A stretch of DNA of 64,000 nt from Cryptomeria japonica (taxonomy: Eukaryota > Streptophyta > Pinopsida > Cupressales > Cupressaceae): positions 720,511,367 to 720,575,366 of the forward strand of contig NC_081413.1 in assembly GCF_030272615.1 (NCBI RefSeq), read 5' to 3'. Shown here one piece after another: positions 11,236 through 23,148 of this stretch; the first letter of the stretch is position 1, and every line of letters begins with the position of its first letter. The translations under genes were made by a program, and so were the position numbers. Below the pieces are notes generated by a model, which was given only the letters and a program-made list of their open reading frames with translations, was not told the origin of the DNA and searched no databases.

Positions 11236-14200
11236 ATGGGTAAGCCAATAGGAGTAAGGCCTCTTGGACCTAGGCCTATGTTAAGGCCATTGTGTATGAT
11301 TGCTGTTTGTCTGGCTATGGTGGTCTGTAGTGTCCATGGACAACTTGTGCCTGCTCTGTATATATTTGGAGATTCCACTGTGGATGTGGGGAACAATAAC
11401 TACTTGTACACTCTTGTTAAGAGTGATTTTCCTCCTTATGGCAGGGATTTTGACACCCATGTTCCAACAGGCAGGTTCTGTGATGGAAGACTGGCTACAG
11501 ACTATGTTTGTAAGTTCTATAAAGCTTGAAATCCTCTAAGGAAGTCTCGAATGGTTTTAGAGGATATGGGTGGTAATCTTTTTTATGTTAGAGGTTTTGG
11601 GTGGTAGATTTTCTTATTTTTATCCCTTAAAAAAGTTTTGCCGTGATTTGGTTTTTTAAATTTATTGTGTAGAAAGATTTAAGCTGATGTGGGTACTCAC
11701 TACTCACATTTCAATGCTTTAGAGTTTTTATTTTTATTTTTTGGAGATATTAGAAGTCGTTCTCAAATTTATTGCATGGAGAGCTTTTAGATTTTGTGGG
11801 TACTTCAATTTAAAGATTTAAGCTGATGTAGGTACTCACTCTTCACATTTCAATGCTTTGAGTTTCTTTGCTTTTGAGGTATTAGAAGTGTTTCTCAAAT
11901 TTATTACATGTAGAGCTCTTCGATGTTGTGGGTACTTCAATTTTATTGCTTTTATTTGTTTTTGAGACTGAGAGGACTCTGTAGTTTTAGCATTCTTACT
12001 TAGATAACATTGACCGAGGGTAGAATCATATGTAATGGTTGATTGTCCTTGGACAGTCAGGGTTTGTTTGTGAGATGCAATGATCTAACACTGCCATGAC
12101 TGATCTTAACCATTGATTGTATGAAACTGTATCATGATTTACTTGTGTTTTAGTGTATTTGCTTTATCATTTCTACTGGTTGGTAAGTCTTAATAAGCCA
12201 AATGCTTTAAGGTACTCAAAATTTTGGATGATGTTGTCATTTAAGATATGCGATAAATATGTAATGTGGGGTTAGGTATGATAGCTCTCTCTTCTTAAAG
12301 AATGAAGATTTGGTCTGTGTCATTTTCCATACACTGATGTACTTTCATTTCATAACCCTTGCTCCTCTTTTTTTTGTTAAAGAATGGAATTTAAGGGGTT
12401 AGGTATGATAGCTCTCTCTTCTTTAAGAGTGAAGATTTGGTCTAAGTCATTTTCCATACATTGAAGTATTTTCATTTCATAACCCTTAGTCTAGTGTTGC
12501 TCTTTATCTGTCTTTTTTTCTTTTTCTCTTTTGCTATTTTCCCTTGTTTATGGGTGAGAAGCGAAGTAACAAATTCATCAAGTTTGCCTTAATTTTTACT
12601 GTTATGCTGTGATGATTTTGTGAGTTTGATAGTGGATCCAGAAGAAACCAGGTTATTGGACTGAAATCATGATTTTTAAATTTGAGTTGTTTTGATCTGC
12701 AGCCGAAACATTGGGTTTCACATCCTTCCCACCTGCCTATCTCAGCCCTCAGGCCTCTGGTAAAAATATAATCACTGGAGTAAACTTCGCTTCTGGAGCT
12801 TCTGGCATATATGATGAAACTGCAAAGCTCTACGTATGATTATTGCAAACTTATACTTTCATGTGAAAGCTACTGTTTTCAGGCAAACTTGTACTTTAAT
12901 ATAGATGTTACTGTTTTCAGGCAATGTAATTTTAAAGGGTTTTTGGTTTGTCTTTTGTTTTACAGAATGCCATATCCTTGACACAGCAGTTGCAGTATTT
13001 CCATCAATACCAATCCAAGCTAACAAGCTTGGTGGGACAGCAGAATGCTTCATCTACCGTGTCCCAGGCTCTGTACATCCTCAGTTCTGGTGCCAGTGAT
13101 TTTGTACAGAACTATTATATTAGTCCTATTCTCCTCAAGACCTTCACCGTTCCACAGTACATAGACACTCTTATATTACCAATGGTCTCAAGATTTGTTC
13201 AGGCAATTCTCATTCCAAATTTCCATTTCTCATTAAACCTGCTTTTATTAGATCAATAAATAAGTAGTTTCTAAGTTTCAAAATTAGAGGAATAAATAAT
13301 TCTAATTTTTAATTAATTAAAAAATTGTGTAAAGGTACATTCTGATGTTTAGATAGAGAGTACATGTGCATTAACATCTTTGAATTAAATGAAAGCAGAT
13401 TTGTAATGAAGCTTGTACTGACTGGAATTCTTTTATTCTGTTGTTCAGTTTTAAAATTATTTTTAAGTTTTGTATTTTGTTATTTAAATATGATAGTAAG
13501 TGAAGTGGACTTGTTAAAATTATATTTTAAGTTTTGTATTTTGTTATTTAAATATGATAGTGAGTGAAGTGGATTTGATCTTAGGAAATTTTCTAGTTAT
13601 CATATCTGCGTTAAGATAGCATTGAGATAGGTGACTGTTTCAGAAAGCTTTGTATTTTGTTATATAAATGCGATAGTAAGTGAAGTTGATTTGATTTGGG
13701 AATTATATCCGATTCAGAATTGTATTGAGATAGGTAAAGTATATAGTGAATCATTCTTTCTCTCTCAATATAAATTTATGCCAATCACTACCCATGAATA
13801 AAAATATGGATCAATAAATTATGCAGTCAAATCTGATAGTAATATAATAAAGTTAAATATCATGTTTTAGAATATATTATTTTTAGCATGAACTAATACT
13901 GGGATAAAATCACTAGAGAACAAATCTAGTCTTGTGGGTATGAAGATCAATTGGCAGTCATGCTTGTTCTATGTAGAATTTCATCGGGTTCATTTCAAAT
14001 ACGCAGTTATACTTGTCACTGCAAATTGTATTTGAATTTATTTCTGTAACATGAGCCCAGAATGTCTCATTCACTCGTTCATATTTTGTTGTTGGTTATT
14101 TTCTTCGTAGCAGACTCTGTATAAATTTGGGGGTAGAAGAATTGGAATAACCTCTCTTCCTCCAATGGGATGCCTACCAGCTGCCATTACCCTCTTCGGA

Positions 14201-14994
14201 CACGGCAGTAACGACTGTGTCACCCGCCTGAATCAGGATGCTCTGCTCTACAACCGCAAGCTCAACAGTACAGTAAAAGGATTAGCAGCCAAGCTGCCGG
14301 GGCTGAAAATTGCAGTGTTTGACATCTACACTGCTTTGTTAGACATCGTTAAGCACCCTTCAGACAATGGTAAAGATTCCTAATTCAATTCAATACCTAT
14401 TTCACTCGGTAGTTTCTCACTAGATTTTGCTCAAAAGATGATGAGAATGTGGTTGAGAGCTAGGGTTTCTGGCCACAATTTTGCTCATGAGAAATTTTGT
14501 GGTGAAGATTCCCAATTCATCATCAATTTCACCCATTAGTTTCTCACTAGATTTTGCACCAAAAATGATGTGAATGTGGTGAGAGATGGTTTCTGATTTT
14601 TTTTCATTAAAATTTTGTAGTTAAGATTTTTAATTGGATATCTATTTTTCTTGGTTAGAAAATTACTTAAATCAATATTTCTGATCACAATTTTTTTTAT
14701 GATATATCTTAATTCAATTATATAACATTAATTTACATCAATATTATAGATCACTTTCTATAATCCATTGATAAATGCTTTTTCTTCCAACAATTGCCAG
14801 GGTTTGCAGAGACTAGAAGGGCTTGTTGCGGGACAGGTATAATTGAAACATCAATTCTTTGCAATGAAAAGTCTTTTGGAACATGTTCCAATGCTTCCTC
14901 CTATGTTTTCTGGGACAGTTTCCATCCTTCCCAGGCTGCCAATGAAGTGCTTAGCAGTTCACTTGTTCTTCAGGGGATCTCACTTATTTTCTAA
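11236..14994 (+). CDS. GDSL esterase/lipase, five exons, probably secreted
   Basis: Exons are 11236-11509, 12703-12833, 12966-13202, 14114-14369 and 14801-14994, giving 363 residues, the usual length of plant GDSL enzymes. The frame is kept at every junction. The ATG at 11236 is the first in frame and starts a signal peptide: a basic N-terminus, hydrophobic residues 16-31 and a likely cut after Gly35. Block I is FGDSTVD with the nucleophile Ser47. Block II glycine is in NFASGASG, block III is represented by GASDFVQN, and block V is [10 protein letters not shown] with Asp338 and His341 completing the triad. Other family signatures are [24 protein letters not shown] and RACCGTG. The family hydrolyses ester bonds of lipids or cell-wall acyl groups; the substrate here is unknown. 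It resembles the APG/EXL-type subgroup. Introns 1, 2 and 4 are GT-AG; intron 3 appears to be GC-AG. No stop or frameshift is seen, in contrast to everything around it. Confidence 0.93.
11673..11950 (+). repeat. Tandem duplication of about 139 bp in GDSL intron 1
   Basis: AAAGATTTAAGCTGATGT starts at 11673 and again at 11812, and the following text (GTACTCACT, CACATTTCAATGCTTT, TTCTCAAATTTATT) is repeated in order with point changes. Confidence 0.85.
12268..12489 (+). repeat. Tandem duplication of about 127 bp in GDSL intron 1
   Basis: GTTAGGTATGATAGCTCTCT occurs at 12271 and 12398. The downstream words GAAGATTTGGTCT and TTTTCATTTCATAACCC follow in both copies. Confidence 0.88.
13464..13692 (+). 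repeat. Three related copies of a 65-bp unit in GDSL intron 3
   Basis: TTTGTATTTTGTTAT followed by ATGATAGTAAGTGAAGT appears near 13468, 13533 and, more diverged, 13650. The first two copies are adjacent. Confidence 0.85.
14378..14640 (+). repeat. Tandem duplication of about 125 bp in GDSL intron 4
   Basis: TAGTTTCTCACTAGATTTTGC occurs in two successive copies (about 14411 and 14537, one base short of full identity afterwards). AATGTGGT, GAGAG and TTTCTG follow in both copies. Confidence 0.8.
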
Positions 14995-15822
14995 ATATCG
15001 TGCTATGACATTTATGTTATGTTTTAAGTATATGTACTATACTGTTTTAGCCATGACGGCTATATATAGACGTTCTACAAAGTACTATAACAGTGAATAT
15101 GTCATGAATGTGAAAAAGCTCTCATGAACAGGTGAGTTCAGAGGGTCTTCTCAGTCATCTGTTGCTTATAAGTGTTGAAAAGCACTGCATAAGAAATTTG
15201 TGCAAAAATGGTGTTGCTAGTTTCAAATGAACACCTACAGGGATATAAAAAATGACGGTGTTATGAAAAATTATTTAATATATTTGAAGGATTTGACTAA
15301 ATAAAGATAACGTATGACAGAACAGATTTAAGTGTTTTTTTTGGGCGTTTTTAATTAGATTTTTGGACTTTCTTCCATCCATCAAAAAGGGCATCTCAGA
15401 TATAGAAACCATTAAATGATAGCCCTATTTCATTGTGATATTTTCTTAATGGTTTATGTTGAGGATGAGCTCTCTGTTTGTAAGTGCACCCATTCGAGCT
15501 TATAGTGGAAGTGTTTACCCTTCTTTAGCCGCCTTTATAAAAAGGACATACCTAAAGAATTTTATGATTTTACAAGTTTTAAGTAGGTATGCCTTTTTTT
15601 ATAAAGAAATGAAATAGTATTGTTGATATGAAACTATAAGAAATTATAAAAAGCCAATGTAATTGAGAGGAAGGACTTACAGAAATTTAATTTAATATTA
15701 TTGCTGATACGAAACACATGAAATGCCACATGCTAAATATTTGTAGATATAGTTAGATAATGATTTTTTGGATATCTTTGGATTTGTCTTTTTATAGCCA
15801 ACCCCCAATAGTATTTATTAAG
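14995..15822 (+). other. 3' flank of the GDSL gene with a hairpin-forming inverted repeat
   Basis: AATAAA at 15300-15305 is a possible poly(A) signal about 305 bp after the stop codon. At about 15533-15604 the arms TATAAAAAGGACATACCT and AGGTATGCCTTTTTTTATA can pair across a loop of about 30 bases. Downstream, TATTGTTGATATGAAAC and TATTGCTGATACGAAAC form a diverged direct repeat. No gene is seen. Confidence 0.5.
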
Positions 15823-16090
15823 GTTGTTTAGAGTCATAGGATATGTGCCTAAATATGATGTCATAGACATTCAATTTGAATATCTTTGGGTGTGCCTTCT
15901 TCTAACAAACACCCAATATCTTTTTATATCTAACCTCTAATAGTATTTATTAGGGTTGTTTAGTGTCATAGGATATATGCTTAAATATGATGTCGTAGGC
16001 ATTCAATTTGAATATCTTTGAGTTTGCCTTTTTATAACTAACATCTGATATCATTTATTAGGTCTGCATTAGATCCAAAAGTAAACTTAT
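15823..16090 (+). repeat. Local repeat array, unit about 132 bp, first block
   Basis: GTTGTTTAGAGTCATAGGAT at 15823 and GTTGTTTAGTGTCATAGGAT at 15955 start two units, each continuing through GATGTCATAGACATTCAATT-type text. The same unit recurs at 18521, 18653 and 18747. Confidence 0.88.
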
Positions 16091-16101
16091 TTTTAAGTAC
16101 G

Positions 16102-16344
16102 CAGTATGGGGAAGAGGTATTGTAGTAGAGGTGAGTTCATATGTTTGGTCATCTTTATGGAGCTTATAGGTGTTGCGGTTGGCATCATAGAAAGCGCATT
16201 ATAGTGCTATTGGTATGGAATGCCCAAGAGCAAATTAGAGTAGTCAAGGGGCGAGACCTCGCAGTCATTAGTGTCGCAAAATGGTCCAATAGCAAATGTG
16301 ATAGAACAACGTTTATTAACCAGCAAATGAGGGCCATTCTGTCA
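16102..16344 (+). other. Segment of about 244 bp present only in the first duplicated unit
   Basis: Between AGTAAAC...AAGTAC and CACATGTTTTAAAA the first unit has about 244 extra bases compared with the second unit (junction near 18890). It is either an insertion in the first copy or a deletion in the second. A 132-codon plus frame runs through it into LINE flank sequence but has no recognisable domain, so it is not called as a gene. Confidence 0.6.
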
Positions 16345-16559
16345 CATGTTTTAAAACACTACAATAATAAAGGGTATAATTGTGAGATAGAGACAAAATT
16401 GCACCTTCCATACCAAATAGTGTACAATCATGTTCAAGCACAAAAATTAGGAACAAGCTTATATCCATATTCTCATGTTTTATTGTTGAGAACATTATAC
16501 ATCTACAATTATATCTCCAATTCAATTAAAAGACAATAATCCTAGCCCTTATATTTATT

Positions 16560-18518
16560 TGTAACTAAAAGGGGGTAAAAATTTATTCAAACCAAGAGAA
16601 ATACAAAGCAAGGGCTTTACATAGCTCTGCCAAGCTTTGCTAAGTGGTCCAACTTTTGGGACAAATCTAGAGGTAATTGACCTTTATGCACAATGTTCCA
16701 ATTTTACACATGATCATAGGTTCGTTTGGCCAAACAATCCACCATTCCATTCCCTAGGAATATGAGTGAAAGTAATAGAATCCAAAGAAGCACACAAATC
16801 AATAATTTATGTAGCCACCAAAGCAAAATGCCAACTAACATCTTCAAAATTTTGCCTATTCAACATATTCACCACCACCTAGGAATCAGACCCACAATTA
16901 TCATTCTCCACCCAAGCTGATAGTTGCACTCCACAACATATAAAATGGCAAGAACCTCCATCAAATTGTTCGTATGAAGACCTTTATAGACAAAAAAGAT
17001 AAATTGAACAAAACCAGAACTATCTCGACCAACTCCACCAAAACCGATATGGCCAGGGTTTTTGCGAGAAGAACCATTCGTGAGGAGTTTCAAAACCCCT
17101 TGTGGAGGGGGAGACCAATGACCCTCCCTATATATCTTTTGAAGAGGACGTCGACATCTATTTCGCATGATCTGTCCTTGCGGAGGGGGAAAGATGAAGA
17201 TGATTGCAACAATCAACATCTCAAGGATCCACTGTTTCAATCAAATCACATTTAGTTGAAATAGTTTCTCCCAAAGAATGAAGAATTTTCCACTACAATT
17301 GAAGAGTTGCCATCTTCACATCTTGAAATATCGAACAATTTTTCTCTAACCAAATATTCTAGATAATAAAGGAAAGGCCAAGAGCTCAAACAACTTGAAG
17401 AAAAAGAGGTCATAACAGGGGCCTTGCCCCAACGATCAAAGAACTCAGCCAAAGAAGAGACATGCCAATAGGTCTTATTCCACACCTCCCACCAAAAATC
17501 CCAAATCTCCCGAGAGAAAGAACATTGAAAAAAGAGATGAGAAACACTCTTCACTATTATAGCACAACGCACATCGAGGGGTTGTAAAAACCATGCTTGC
17601 ACAAAGTATCCCACATAGACTGTGATTTTGAACCACCAACCACATGAAGAAATCACACTTGGGCCACAAAAACTTGTGCCAAACATATTTTCACCAAAGG
17701 ACCTCAATGTCACCAAACATCTGTTTGCCAAGTTTCCCATAACTAATTGAAACATAGTACTTTCCAGATAAATCATTGCCAACCCAAGCCAAAACCATCA
17801 TGTTCCACCAAAGCTTTGCAAGCACAAACAACAAGAATCTATGCCAACTCTCGTCTATCCACCTTTGATCCTCTTGGAGGCCATTCAAAAGAGTGCTTCC
17901 ATCTAAAATTAACAACCAACCTACAATTCTGAGCCACCTTATAATGCTCAATTGTGTCCCAACTTGTAGTAGTAAAAATATCACAAAGGGACTGGATATA
18001 AGGATAAGAAGAAAGAATAGGAGGGTGATCATCCCAAGAATCTAATCCCAAAAGAGTTTGTGACCTCAAATGATAGATCCAAAAAAGTTGGCTCTTAACC
18101 AAATGAGCCCTTACTTTCAGAGTATTCTAGACTATAGAACCCCTCCCCTCCAAAGGAAAGCCAGGACCATCAAAAGAAATAACTTTTGGAAGATACTTAT
18201 GGGAGAGGATATGGGCCCACAATTGATGTTGACTGGTACACCAACACCAATATAGCTTAGCTGCAAGAACTTGCCCATTCAAAATAGCAGAGCGTAATCC
18301 AAGACCTCCCTCTTTCTTTGGTCTGTACACAATTTCCCACTAAACAAGGCTCCACTTAGAAGACGACAAGTTTCCACTCCAAAGAAATTGTCGTGAGAGA
18401 GAATCAAACTCCTTAAGGAAACAAAGGGGTAGCTTGAACAGGACACCTGTAAATAGGCAGAGCCTGAATAATAGACTGAATAAGAGTCACTCTAGCATCA
18501 GAAGATAACCAACGATGA
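16560..18518 (-). pseudogene. LINE (L1-type) ORF2 3' part, duplicated copy 1
   Basis: On the minus strand the order is: end of the reverse transcriptase thumb/connection region (YRPKKEGGLGLRSAILNGQV near 18330), a zf-RVT-like region (FFMWLVVQNHSLCG near 17640), and an RNase H domain near 17100 (KNPGHIGFGGVGRDSSGF). A LINE-type tail ending near GGGGGTAAAAATTT follows. Stops and frameshifts break it throughout. The RNase H motif reads LLTNGSS where plant L1 enzymes usually have N-x-DG, so a catalytic Asp appears replaced by Asn. Its left part is cut abruptly at 18518, where the repeat unit of the next duplication copy begins. Confidence 0.82.
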
Positions 18519-18870
18519 GGGTTGTTTAGTGTCATAGGATATGTGCCTAAATATGATGTCATATACATTCAATTTGAATATCTCTGGGTTTGCCTTTATA
18601 TAGCTAACACCTAGTAGCTTTTTATAGCCAACCTCTAATAGTATTTATTAGGGTTGTTTAGTGTCATAGGATATGTGCCTATATATGATGTCATAGACAT
18701 TCAATTTGAATATCTTTGGGTTTGCCTTTTTATAGTATTTATTAGGGTTGTTTAGTGTCATAGGATATGTGCCTAAATATGATGTCATAGACATTCAATT
18801 TGAATATATTTGGGTTTGCCCTTTTATAACTAACACCCAATATCATTTATTAGGTCTGCATTAGTTCCAA
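18519..18870 (+). repeat. Local repeat array, second block (three units)
   Basis: Units start at 18521, 18653 and 18747, the last two about 94 bp apart because part of a unit is missing. The block abuts truncated LINE copy 1 directly at 18518/18519. Confidence 0.88.
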
Positions 18871-19099
18871 AAGTAAACATCTTTCCAAGTACACATGTTT
18901 TAAAAGACTACAATAATAAATGGCGTAATTGTGAGATAGAGACAAAATTGCACCTTCCATACCAAATAGTGTACAAGCACAAAAATTAGGAACAAGCTTA
19001 TATCCATATTCTCATGTTTTATTGTTGAGAACATTATACATCTACAATTATATCCCCAATTCTATTAAAAAATAATAATCCTAGCCCTTATATTTATTT

Positions 19100-21785
19100 G
19101 TAACTAAAAGGGGGTAAAAATTTATTCAAACCAAGAGAAATACAAAGCAAGGGCTTTACACAGCTTTGCCAAGCTCCACTAAGTAGTCCAACTTTTGGGA
19201 CAAATCTAGAGGTAATTGACCTCTATACACAATGTTCCAATTTTGCACATGATCAGAGGCCCATTTGGCCAAACAATCCGCCATTCCATTCCCTAGGAAT
19301 ATGAGTGAAAGTAATAGAATCCAAAGAAGCACACAAATTAAGAATCTGTGTAACAACCAAAGCCAAATGCCAACTAACATCTTCAAAAGTTTGCCTATTC
19401 AACATATTCACTACCACATGGGAATCAGACTCACAATTAGCCTTCTCCACCCAAGCTAACAACCACACTCCACAACATATAAAATGGCAAGAGCCTCCAT
19501 CAAATTGTTAGCATGAAGACCTTTATAGACAAAAAAAAATAAATTGAACAAATCCAGAACTATCTTGACCAAATCCACCAATACCAACATGACCAGGGTT
19601 CTTATGAGAAGAACCATTCGTGTTGAGTTTCAAAACCCCTTGGGGAGGGGGAGACCAATGACCCTCCCTATATATCTTTCAGAGAGGATGTCGACATCTA
19701 TTTCGCATGATCTGGCCTTGTCGAGAGAGAAGATGAAGATGATTGCAACAATCAACTTCTCGAGGATCCACTATTTCAATCAAATCACATTTAGTTGAAA
19801 CAGTTTCTCCCAAAGAATGAAGAATTTTCCACCATAATTAAGGAGTCACCATCTTCACATCTTGAAATATCTGACAGTTCCTCTACAACCAAATATTCTA
19901 GATAATAAAGGAAGGACCGAGAGCCCAAACAACTTGAAGAAAAAGAGGTCATAATAGGGGCCTTGCCCCAACGATCAAAGAACTTAGCCAAAGAAGAGAC
20001 ATGCCAATAGGTCTTATTCCACACCTCCCACCAAAAATGCCGAATCTCTCGAGAGAAAGAACATTAAAAAAGAGATGAGAAACACTCTCCTCACTATTAT
20101 AGCACAACACACACATGGAGGGGTCATAAAAAACATGCTTTCACAAATTATCCCACATAGACAGTGATTTTGAGCCACCAACCATGTGAAGAAATTGCAC
20201 TTGGGCCACAAAAACTTGTGCCAAACATATTTTCACCAAAGGACCTTAGTGTCACCAAACATCTGTCTGCTAAGTTGCCCATAATTAATAGAAATAGAGT
20301 ACTTTCCAGATAAATCATTGCCAACCCAAGCCAAAACATAATGTCCCACCAAAGCATTGCAAGCACAAACAATAAGAATCTATGCCAACTCTCGTCTATC
20401 CACCTTTGACCCTCTTGGAGGCCATTCAGAAGAGTGCTTCCATCTAAAACTAACAACCAACATACAATTCCGAGCCACCTTATAATGCTCAATTGTGTCC
20501 CAACTTTTAGTAGTAAAAATATCATAAAGGGATTGAATATGAGGATAAGAAGAAAGAATAGGAGGGTGATTATCCCAAGAATCCAACCCCAAAAAAGCTT
20601 GTGACCTCGAATGACAGATCCAAAAAGTTGGCTCTTAACCAAATGAGCCCTTACTTTCAAAGTATTCCAGACCATAGAACCCCTCCCCTCCAAAGGAAAG
20701 CGAGGAACATCAAAAGAAATAACTCCTGGAAGATACTTATGGAAGAGGATATGAGCCCACAATTGATGTTGATTGGTACACCAACACCAATATAGCTTAG
20801 CTGCAAGAACTTGCCCATTCAAAATAGTAGAGCGTAATCCAAGACCACCCTCTTTCTTTGGTCTACACACAATTTCCCACTAAACAAGGCTCCACTTAGA
20901 AGACGACAAGTTTCCACTCCGAAGAAATTGTCATGAGAGAGCATCCTACTCCTTAAGGAAAAACAAAGGGTTAGCCTGAACAAAACACCTGTAAATAGGC
21001 AAAGCCTGAATAACAGACTAAAGAAGAGTCACTCTAGCAGTAGAAGATAACCAACAATAAGTCCAATGAGTCACCTTCTTACGCAATTTATTAAGCAAAA
21101 TCTGCTAGGAAGACCTTGGTTGTCTACCAACAACAAGAGGAATACCTAGGTAAACAAAGGGAAGTGATCCAATTTGAAACCTCAAAATAGTTGCAATCTG
21201 CCTTTGAATAGCCAAAGGAATGTTAAAGAAGAAAATAGAAGAATTCTGCTCATTGATCTTCTGACCTGAACCAACAAGGCAGGTATCCAAAGCTTTCTTG
21301 AATGATTCAGCTTCCCAAATACGAGCCATCCCCATAAGAGTCGTGTCATCCACAAACTGAAGATGAGAAAGATTTGGAAAACCATTGCCCTAGTGCCAAC
21401 CATGAAGCAAGCCCTAAGAAACCCAAAACTTAAGAAAAACGACCCAACCCCTCAGCCATAATAATAAATAGATAAGGAGATAGAGGGTCTCCTTGTCGGA
21501 GGTCCTTGGAGGCTCCAAAAGTCTCTGAAGGTTCTCCATTCACAATAATAAAAAATGAAGAAGAAGTAACACAACTCATAGTCCAACTCACCCAATCTAG
21601 ACAAAAACGAAAGGCTAAAAGAACCTTCTCAAGAAAGCGCCACTTAACTCTGTCATAAGCTTTGGCCATGTCCAACTTAATGAACATAGATTTTTCATTA
21701 TGTCGCCATAGAATGAATGACTTTAGAGGCCACCACCACCACATCTAGAATTTGTCTACCAACAATGAAATTCCCTTGCTCCATA
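19100..21785 (-). pseudogene. LINE (L1-type) ORF2, duplicated copy 2, 5'-truncated
   Basis: Read on the minus strand from 21785: start of the reverse transcriptase domain (GRQILDVVVVASKVIHSM), motif A region (KLDMAKAYDRVKW), motif B (LRQGDPLSPYLF), motif C (FVDDTTLMG), thumb (YLGIPLVVGR), KKEGGLGLR, a zf-RVT-like cysteine region near 20150, and an RNase H domain near 19250-19640 ending in GMADCLAKWASDH. The endonuclease part is missing, the usual 5' truncation of L1 elements. Several stops and shifts show it is dead. It matches copy 1 closely over 19100-21045 and extends about 740 bp further. The RNase H motif also reads NTNGSS, with Asn in place of the usual Asp. Confidence 0.87.
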
Positions 21786-22784
21786 TTTATTTTATAAAGT
21801 CTAAATGTATTGTTTAATTTATTATTAAATTAAATTTAAAATATATATAATTTTTTTAATTTCCTTAACAATAACCCTTATTTCATTATATGTGATGAAG
21901 TCATTATTTCATTTGTAATAAATAACCACCATAATATTATATATTGAAATATTTATTTTCCTCACAATAAATAATCCCCATTCTATCATGTATTGAAATC
22001 TTTATTTCCTCAAACAATTAATTGTCTCCATCCTATTAGTTGTTGAAATCCTTTATTTAATCAATCTCAATTTTGTTTGAAGATTGAAACTTCCTTAACT
22101 TTGTGTCAAATCCTAGAATCAATTACATATAATTCAAAGACATAAAAGACATGCAATGTAAAATGCATAGGTATATGTTTATCAATGATTGATACAATTT
22201 TTGAATGTTGTTACTTCGTAGTGCACTTATTGTGATACTTATATGATTTAAAAATGATTTTTAGTGTCTTAGGACTTGCCCTTATTGAATAATCATTCAA
22301 TTTGAATTTCCTTGTGTGCAAGTTGATTGGTAACAATCTAATTTTCCAAAAGGGTTGGTTTAGAATGGTAGGAACTGTTTGAAAATGGGGGACACAATCA
22401 TGAGAATGATTGTTCAAGGGATAGAATTGCACCTGTGTGATCTATTTCCAAAATTAGTAATATATGAAATGAGATATAACATGGATTGATGTAGGCTAAT
22501 GCAGTGTTATGTCGACTCATGTAAAAAATAGGCTAACTTAATAACTAGGGTAGCATATTTCAAGACAAGGCCAAAGTGGGTGTGTAACAAGTGGATAAAA
22601 GAGTAAGGCATAAATTTTCTCTACATTATGCCCTTGCTTTGGCATGCATGTGAAATATATCAACCATAAATTTGAAAGTAAAGGAGATAGTAATTGGAAC
22701 GACATATTGAAAAAGGATATGTAATTTTGACAATACCTATTGATTTCTTCATGCTTTAGGTTTAAGAACTACATCTTAGAACTT
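21786..22784. other. AT-rich intergenic DNA, no gene seen
   Basis: No domain or long frame is supported. Near 22260-22310 GTCTTAGGACTTGCC and CATTCAATTTGAAT recall the repeat units at 15823-16090, so a diverged copy of that family may be present. Confidence 0.4.
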
Positions 22785-22944
22785 GCACACACACATGAAG
22801 AGGGCTTAGTACCACTTGCACTAAACATGCAAAAAATCACAATATTTTTTTGTTCACGTAATTAGCACACACACATGAAGAGGGCTTAGTAGCACTTGCA
22901 CTAAATATGCAAAAAAGCACAATCATTTTTTGTTCACATAATTA
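22785..22944 (+). repeat. 80-bp direct tandem duplication
   Basis: GCACACACACATGAAGAGGG starts at 22785 and 22865, and both copies continue through TTGCACTAAA, ATGCAAAAAA and TTTTTGTTCAC with a few substitutions. Confidence 0.92.
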
Positions 22945-23131
22945 TGTCATTCTTTAGATGTAAAAGCAACAATAAGAGAATAAAGTTGACTTTTTACAAT
23001 TGTGGCATAAGGCCCATGAAGGTGTTACTTTGAATGAAAAGGTTGATGCAAGACCGACTAAAATGTTGTCGAGATATTAGGTCAACAACACAACAATAAC
23101 ATGCAATAACAATTTCAAATTCCATTAGGAA
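22945..23131. other. Unremarkable AT-rich sequence left of the SINE
   Basis: No coding or repeat feature is seen before the SINE target duplication begins at 23132. Confidence 0.4.
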
Positions 23132-23148
23132 TACATTGATAAATTGTT

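Noticed and set aside
16141-16539. 132-codon plus frame near the first LINE copy
   Set aside because: No domain; it crosses the edge of the duplicated flank, and the second copy of the locus lacks much of it.
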